Source: an uncultured Polaribacter sp. (GTDB taxonomy: Bacteria; Bacteroidota; Bacteroidia; Flavobacteriales; Flavobacteriaceae). From it: DNA of 11,613 nucleotides. The stretch is from NCBI GenBank assembly GCA_937936695.1, contig CALHCK010000145.1, forward strand, positions 1 through 11,613, written 5' to 3'. Below the pieces are notes generated by a model. The model made no database searches, was not told the DNA's origin, and saw nothing but the letters and a program-made list of their open reading frames with translations. Made by a program: the position numbers and the translations under genes. Numbering within the stretch: the first letter of the stretch is position 1; each line of letters opens with the position of its first letter. This document shows positions 7,718 through 11,613 of the stretch, one piece after another.

Positions 7718-7749
7718 AAAATACCATCTAATATAGATGGTATTTTTTT
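7718..7749 (+). terminator. Rho-independent terminator after the coiled-coil protein gene
   Basis: A perfect stem AATACCATCTA/TAGATGGTATT with a three-base ATA loop is followed by a T run, 22 bp after the stop codon. The remaining stretch to 7958, about 210 bp, holds nothing well supported. Confidence 0.9.
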
Positions 7750-7958
7750 GTTTATTACTTTAATCAAACAGACTAATTTCCTTCATAATAATTAGAAAAA
7801 AAATAAAACACATTACACTATAAATAAAATTAGACTAGGAAAATACAGGGGAGCTAATATAGAAACTAAGTCTTTCTCTAAATAATTTCTTAAAAACGAA
7901 TTTTCCATATTATCTTATAATGTAAACCTCTTATAAAATCAAAAATAAAATACGTTTC

Positions 7959-8945
7959 TTACTCATTAAACACATTGCTATTAAAACTATTAGTAAACTC
8001 AATAAAAACTTTATCTTTAGCTGATACATTCCATGGAAAACGCGGATTTAATCCAAAATTATCGTGCAGTGTGTTTTGAACAAAAGCACCTATTTTTTGT
8101 GAATTAACTCCTGCTTTTATATTTGACGTTAAATAGTTATTTTGATAACTACCAAAAGTATATAAATTGGCATAGAACACGTTTTTTAAAGGAGGCTTTG
8201 TATACCAAACATTTCTACTACCATCTGCAGAGTTTAAAATATTATTTGGTGTTTTACTATAATCTGGTGCTGGTGTAAACAACTCTAAAGCAATTCCTAC
8301 TTGATAAATTTCTAACGGATTTAAAATTTTAGAATATCCTATTGTAAAACTTCCCGTTTTACCAAAATCTGTACCTTCTCCGTTAAATATATTACCTCCT
8401 CTAAAATCGTTTTTAAACTGTAAATTAACAGAACCATTATTAGTACTAAAACGCATTAGAAACTTACCTAACCTTTGGTTGAATGTTTTTAACTTTCCTG
8501 GTAAAAATTCTTTTTCAAAACCTAAACCAATACCATAAAATCGCTGATTGTTTTCTATGGTGGCTATAATTGGTCCATCCTCAAAAAAAGAACTTCCCAG
8601 TAAATTTTTATTATTACCTATCCCTCCTAATATAAATGCATCATACCCAAAGTTAAAACCATTTGTTTTAATAGTATGCCTTTTAAATAAATACCCAGAA
8701 TACAAAGCAACACCACTTTCTAAAGCAAAGTTTTTATACTGAGCAGTACCCAAACCGTATGCTCCTATTTTTACACTTTTATTCTGATTACCTAGTTGTA
8801 GTTGAGCTTTTAATAAAAAGCCAATATTTGTAGTTACAGATTGTGCTTTGGTTGTAATAGGTGTTACTAACAATAATGTAAAAACAATTGCTTTAAAAGT
8901 ATTGTTTGTAACCTTACAAAATGTTTTAATGGTAAACTTAATCAA
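7959..8945 (-). CDS. Exported protein resembling the polymorphic-toxin-type-23 (Ntox23-like) family
   Basis: 328 residues with a signal peptide: a long basic N-region (1-18), hydrophobic core AIVFTLLLVTPI, and a likely cleavage after TTKA (34). The mature part is rich in Gly, Asn, Phe and Tyr, with alternating short strands, as in beta-barrel or beta-sheet envelope proteins. LQFKNDF (176-181), GTDFGKTGSFTIGYS (191-205) and the C-terminal AGVNSQKIGAFVQNTLHD (278-295) with NPRFPW (300-305) recall the conserved blocks of the type-23 domain family common in Bacteroidota; this is from memory of the family, not a search. The start is TTG: an in-frame TAA lies 9 bp upstream and the first internal ATG is at residue 164, too late for the signal peptide. 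It follows the response regulator by 69 bp on the same strand. A toxin role is doubtful, since no delivery domain or immunity gene is seen. Confidence 0.55.
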   Translation of the reverse strand: MIKFTIKTFCKVTNNTFKAIVFTLLLVTPITTKAQSVTTNIGFLLKAQLQLGNQNKSVKIGAYGLGTAQYKNFALESGVALYSGYLFKRHTIKTNGFNFGYDAFILGGIGNNKNLLGSSFFEDGPIIATIENNQRFYGIGLGFEKEFLPGKLKTFNQRLGKFLMRFSTNNGSVNLQFKNDFRGGNIFNGEGTDFGKTGSFTIGYSKILNPLEIYQVGIALELFTPAPDYSKTPNNILNSADGSRNVWYTKPPLKNVFYANLYTFGSYQNNYLTSNIKAGVNSQKIGAFVQNTLHDNFGLNPRFPWNVSAKDKVFIEFTNSFNSNVFNE

Positions 8946-8954
8946 GTGTGTTTT

Positions 8955-8974
8955 TTAGTTTGCTACTAAACTAA
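8955..8974. repeat. Short inverted repeat in front of the exported-protein gene
   Basis: TTAGTTT and AAACTAA are separated by six bases, 10 bp upstream of the TTG start codon. Neither strand has a T run after it, so it is not a standard terminator. It could be an operator or a leader hairpin affecting translation, or chance. Confidence 0.35.
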
Positions 8975-9014
8975 GAATTTTAAAAGTGTTTGTAATTTTT
9001 ATTTAGATTTTTTT

Positions 9015-9770
9015 TTAATTAATCCAATTTTTAAAATCCTTTACTCGTTCTCTACTTACAATTATTTCAGAATCTTTATAACTATTTAACGCTAATTTTA
9101 ATCTAGAATTAGAAAAATTAATAATATCTTTAATTGCATTCACATGCACTATAAATGTTCTGTTAACTCTATAAAAAATTTCTGCATTTAATTGCTCTTG
9201 CCAATATTCTAAAGAATTATCTAATAAATAATTTCGGTTTCCTTGGGTATGGATATAAGTTGATTTGTTTTCACTAAAAAAACATTCTATTTCATCAATA
9301 TGAATTATTTTTATGTGCTGCCCTACTTTAACAGAAATTCTTTTTTTAAATTTTCTATCAACCGGATTTATCAATAATTTACGAATGTCATTTAAATTAA
9401 CATTTACACTATTTTTTGCAAATTGGTTTTCTTTAAACTTATTAACTGCCACCTCTAACTCTTCTTCATCTAAAGGTTTTAATAAATAATCTACACTATT
9501 TAATTTAAACGCTTTTAAAGCATATTCATCATAAGCGGTAGTAAAAATAATAGCAGCCTTAACTTCTATTTCCTCAAAAATTTCAAAAGACAATCCATCA
9601 GACAATTGAATATCTAAAAAAATTAAATCGGGGTGCGGATTGTTTTGCAGCCAATTTAAAGACTCTTCTACAGAATGTAACATTTCTTGCACTTCTAAAC
9701 CCAAAGCTGTTAACATTCTATTTAATCTTCTAGCAGCAGGTTTTTCATCTTCAATAATTACTATATTCAT
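9015..9770 (-). CDS. LytTR-family response regulator
   Basis: 251 residues, the normal two-domain layout. The receiver domain (1-115) has the acidic pair E7-D8, phospho-acceptor D53 in LIFLDIQLSDG, T77/T78 in IIFTTAYDEYALKAF and K98 in YLLKPLDEEEL. The LytTR DNA-binding domain (about 141-251) begins KKRISVKVGQHIKIIHIDEI and continues ENKSTYIHT, FYRVNRTFIVHVNAI and ERVKDFKNWI. It should be phosphorylated by the membrane kinase encoded two genes upstream and then activate target promoters. It lies 28 bp after the small 2TM gene, in the same operon. Targets cannot be read from the sequence; the following exported-protein gene is a natural candidate. Confidence 0.95.
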   Translation of the reverse strand: MNIVIIEDEKPAARRLNRMLTALGLEVQEMLHSVEESLNWLQNNPHPDLIFLDIQLSDGLSFEIFEEIEVKAAIIFTTAYDEYALKAFKLNSVDYLLKPLDEEELEVAVNKFKENQFAKNSVNVNLNDIRKLLINPVDRKFKKRISVKVGQHIKIIHIDEIECFFSENKSTYIHTQGNRNYLLDNSLEYWQEQLNAEIFYRVNRTFIVHVNAIKDIINFSNSRLKLALNSYKDSEIIVSRERVKDFKNWIN

Positions 9771-9798
9771 CTTTTAATTACTATCTATTAATTTTTAG

Positions 9799-10125
9799 TT
9801 AAATGCTTTCTTTTTCTTGTTGCATAAACTCTTGTATTTTTCTTTCTTCCCATTTTTTAGTAATTCCAAAACTATTTATACCAAAAACACGCATCCAATG
9901 AAAAAAGATTCCTACTCCCCAAAATACCCATGTAGAATATATTCCGAAATTTGAAATAATTTTAGAAAAAGGACGATTGGTATGCAATAATCCAAATAAA
10001 ATAATTCCGCTTAAAATTAAATTGATAAAAATATATGTTAGTAAATGAATGTAAAATCCTTTAATTTCTTGCACTCTTTTTTTAGCTTTTGAATAACTAT
10101 GTTGTTTTGTGTGTAAATTTTTCAT
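9799..10125 (-). CDS. Small 2TM-domain membrane protein
   Basis: 108 residues with the 2TM-domain pattern: an amphipathic lead-in KAKKRVQEIKGFYIHLLTY (13-31), first membrane helix about 24-46, second about 62-84 (STWVFWGVGIFFHWMRVF), and the closing KWEERKIQEFM (91-101). The family is common in Bacteroidota next to LytS/LytT systems, but its function is not known. It is 9 bp after the histidine kinase gene and 28 bp before the response regulator gene, so it is in their operon. It is a paralogue of the 2TM domain at the C-terminus of the neighbouring kinase, sharing the FY and L-x-x-Y positions and the final W-E-x-x-K-x-x-E-F pattern. It might associate with the kinase in the membrane. Confidence 0.88.
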   Translation of the reverse strand: MKNLHTKQHSYSKAKKRVQEIKGFYIHLLTYIFINLILSGIILFGLLHTNRPFSKIISNFGIYSTWVFWGVGIFFHWMRVFGINSFGITKKWEERKIQEFMQQEKESI

Positions 10126-10134
10126 TAGATTTTT

Positions 10135-11487
10135 TTAGATTGATTTTTCTTTCTCTATGAACTCTTTTACTTTTTTATCTTCCCAATCTTTACCAAAAAA
10201 CATATTGTAATTTTTTAAATCTAGATAACGAAAAACCAAACCGATTCCCCATCCAAAAAGAGGAAACCAAAACCACTGAAATTTGGTTGAAAACTTTAAA
10301 TTTATAAAAATTAAAAAAGGAATAACTAAGCAATAAGAAACTAAACTTTTATAAAATTGCTTTAATTTTTCTACTTTTTCTGTTGCTTTTATGTAATTGA
10401 TGTCTTCTAAATTATCGGTATTCATATTATTTTTTATTTTATTAAGTAGCGGTAAGCTTACTTTAAATGTTGTGTTATTGTTTGTTATTTTAACTTCTTT
10501 GTCACAAATTAACCCATACCTATCTGCTATGTTTTGCAAACCTATTTTTGTGCTTTTTCCTATTGCCTCTTTTGGGTTTAAATTATTTTCTATCAACAAA
10601 TAATTATCTTCTTTGTAAATGGTTATTTTTAAAGGTTTGGTTGATGATACAACGTTGTGTTTTACTGCATTTTCTAATAAAAGCTGTAAAGACAAAGGCA
10701 CTATTTTTAATTCTTTCATATCTGCTATTTCTAAAATTTTAAATTCAATAGCATCCTCAAAACGCATCATTAATAATTCCATATAAGTTTTAGCAAAAGC
10801 AAGTTCTTCTGTAATTGGCACCAAATCTTTGTTTCGTTGCTCTAAAACATACCTATAAACTTTAGATAATTTTGTGGTAAATTTTTCTGCAAGAGCAGGA
10901 TTTTCTCCAATCAAACTAGTTAGTACATTTAAACTATTAAATAAAAAATGAGGATCTAATTGATTTTTTAAAGATTCAAATTTTGCAGTTTCTGTTTTTG
11001 CTACAATTTTTTGTTTTTGAGTTTCTTTTTTTGATGATTTTTTCCAGGCAATCATAAATTCTCTAGCATGCAAAAAAGACGATATCGTAAACGAAAACAG
11101 TATCCCAAAAAGATGTATCCAAATATAGCGTTGTGTAAAAAAACGATCTTTAGGTAGGTTACCCATTACTACAAATAATAAATAATGAATAAATAAAATT
11201 GCAGGTATGGTATATAAAACTGTAAAAATAATTCCTGCCCAAACACGTTTATTTGTTTTATCAACCCAATCCCATTTAGAGGTTATTAAGTTATTTAACG
11301 TACCCTGACCAAAAGCTAAAATAAAAATATATAATGCAGTTCTATATAATGTTTCAAAAAAAACAGTAAAAGTATATTTGCCACTAAGTGCAAAAATAAT
11401 AGCAGTAATAATCAACATTATTTTTAATGATAAACTGAACTCCTTTTTTAACTGGCTATAAATATTTGATTTATTAATTTTATGCAT
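10135..11487 (-). CDS. LytS-type sensor histidine kinase fused to a C-terminal 2TM domain
   Basis: 450 residues. Four membrane helices (about 20-36, 43-62, 84-108, 121-140) lead into a charged linker, then the His_kinase (LytS/YehU) core KFESLKNQLDPHFLFNSLN with phospho-accepting H180. The ATPase part has LLLENAVKHN (N-box, N273) and STKIGLQNIADRYGL (314-325). Kinases of this type normally stop near residue 348 (FKVSLPLL). Here the frame continues through an Asn/Lys linker into a complete 2TM domain (about 355-450: KVEKLKQFYKSLVSY, FPLFGWGIGLVFRYLDL, FGKDWEDKKVKEF). Met355 (codon 10423-10425) follows an A-rich stretch like a leader, so a separate 96-residue 2TM protein may also be made. It is first of the kinase-2TM-regulator operon and pairs with the LytTR regulator. 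Ligand unknown. Confidence 0.92.
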   Translation of the reverse strand: MHKINKSNIYSQLKKEFSLSLKIMLIITAIIFALSGKYTFTVFFETLYRTALYIFILAFGQGTLNNLITSKWDWVDKTNKRVWAGIIFTVLYTIPAILFIHYLLFVVMGNLPKDRFFTQRYIWIHLFGILFSFTISSFLHAREFMIAWKKSSKKETQKQKIVAKTETAKFESLKNQLDPHFLFNSLNVLTSLIGENPALAEKFTTKLSKVYRYVLEQRNKDLVPITEELAFAKTYMELLMMRFEDAIEFKILEIADMKELKIVPLSLQLLLENAVKHNVVSSTKPLKITIYKEDNYLLIENNLNPKEAIGKSTKIGLQNIADRYGLICDKEVKITNNNTTFKVSLPLLNKIKNNMNTDNLEDINYIKATEKVEKLKQFYKSLVSYCLVIPFLIFINLKFSTKFQWFWFPLFGWGIGLVFRYLDLKNYNMFFGKDWEDKKVKEFIEKEKSI

Positions 11488-11529
11488 AACTACTTGTGCT
11501 GTTTATATAAATAGGTACAAAAGTTGATT

Positions 11530-11613
11530 TTAAAACCTGATATCCAAAGATACATTTTTGTCTGTAAGAATAAATTTTGCATCGTTAAAAGACGGCGGGC
11601 CGTATGGAGAACT
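11530..11613 (-). CDS. C-terminal end of a probable outer-membrane beta-barrel protein (partial)
   Basis: The minus-strand frame entering at the window edge runs 27 residues to a TAA at 11530-11532. It contains SSPYGPPSFNDAKF and ends in NVSLDIRF. A YGPP turn shortly before an alternating final strand that ends in Phe is typical of TonB-dependent receptors and related outer-membrane barrels of this phylum. The segment is short and the rest lies outside the window. It precedes the kinase ATG by 42 bp on the same strand, so it could be upstream in the same operon. An opposing plus-strand frame is also open over these bases, which limits confidence. Confidence 0.45.
   Translation of the reverse strand, partial: SSPYGPPSFNDAKFILTDKNVSLDIRF

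Noticed and set aside
7813..7908. Minus-strand 31-codon open frame starting MENSFLRNYLEKDL with a hydrophobic end, downstream of the exported type-23-like protein
   Set aside because: An ATG frame this short is expected by chance in AT-rich spacer DNA. There is no promoter box or ribosome-binding signal, and it is too small to be a convincing immunity protein.
10397..10742. Two overlapping plus-strand open frames opposite the kinase gene
   Set aside because: Both are hydrophobic shadows of the kinase's ATPase region in AT-rich DNA.
11545..11552. Minus-strand TATCTTTG, a full match to the TAnnTTTG box, upstream of the kinase gene
   Set aside because: It lies within the probable coding end of the upstream gene and has no TTG -33 partner. 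It may be a real internal promoter, but the sequence alone does not decide.

Overview
The window looks like chromosomal DNA from a member of the Bacteroidota, most likely the marine Flavobacteriaceae (Polaribacter/Tenacibaculum-like). The reasons are the very AT-rich composition, A-rich leaders without Shine-Dalgarno sequences, several TAnnTTTG promoter boxes typical of the phylum, and flavobacterial families such as 2TM-domain proteins beside a LytS/LytT pair. The genus is an inference from style, not from a marker gene.

Left part (1-2700): the 3' end of secA (+) runs into a strong two-way terminator. Facing it on the minus strand are a NUMOD4/HNH-like DNA-binding protein with eroded nuclease residues and folE (GTP cyclohydrolase I), which has its own promoter box. 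Middle part (2730-7750): hisS, then a nadC-yihY-type pair, all on the minus strand. Across a 151-bp divergent spacer lies rlmH (+), followed by a secreted coiled-coil protein that contains the same ~70-residue module twice and ends at a clean terminator. No tRNA, rRNA, CRISPR array, insertion sequence or integrase was seen.

Right part (7750-11613): a minus-strand cluster. In transcription order it holds the last codons of a probable outer-membrane barrel protein (cut by the window edge), a LytS-type membrane histidine kinase carrying an extra C-terminal 2TM domain, a separate small 2TM protein, a LytTR response regulator, and an exported protein resembling the polymorphic-toxin-type-23 family. 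The kinase, 2TM and regulator genes are 9 and 28 bp apart and almost certainly form one operon. The exported protein follows after 69 bp and may be part of it or a target.

The housekeeping genes (protein export, pterin/folate synthesis, His-tRNA charging, NAD synthesis, ribosome methylation) are ordinary. The less ordinary parts are: the kinase-2TM junction, which looks like two genes joined by loss of one base next to a TAATAA stop; the HNH-like protein lacking catalytic residues; the zinc-less SecA tail; the duplicated coiled-coil protein; and the signal-peptide-bearing type-23-like protein with a TTG start. None is clearly a new defence or mobile system.
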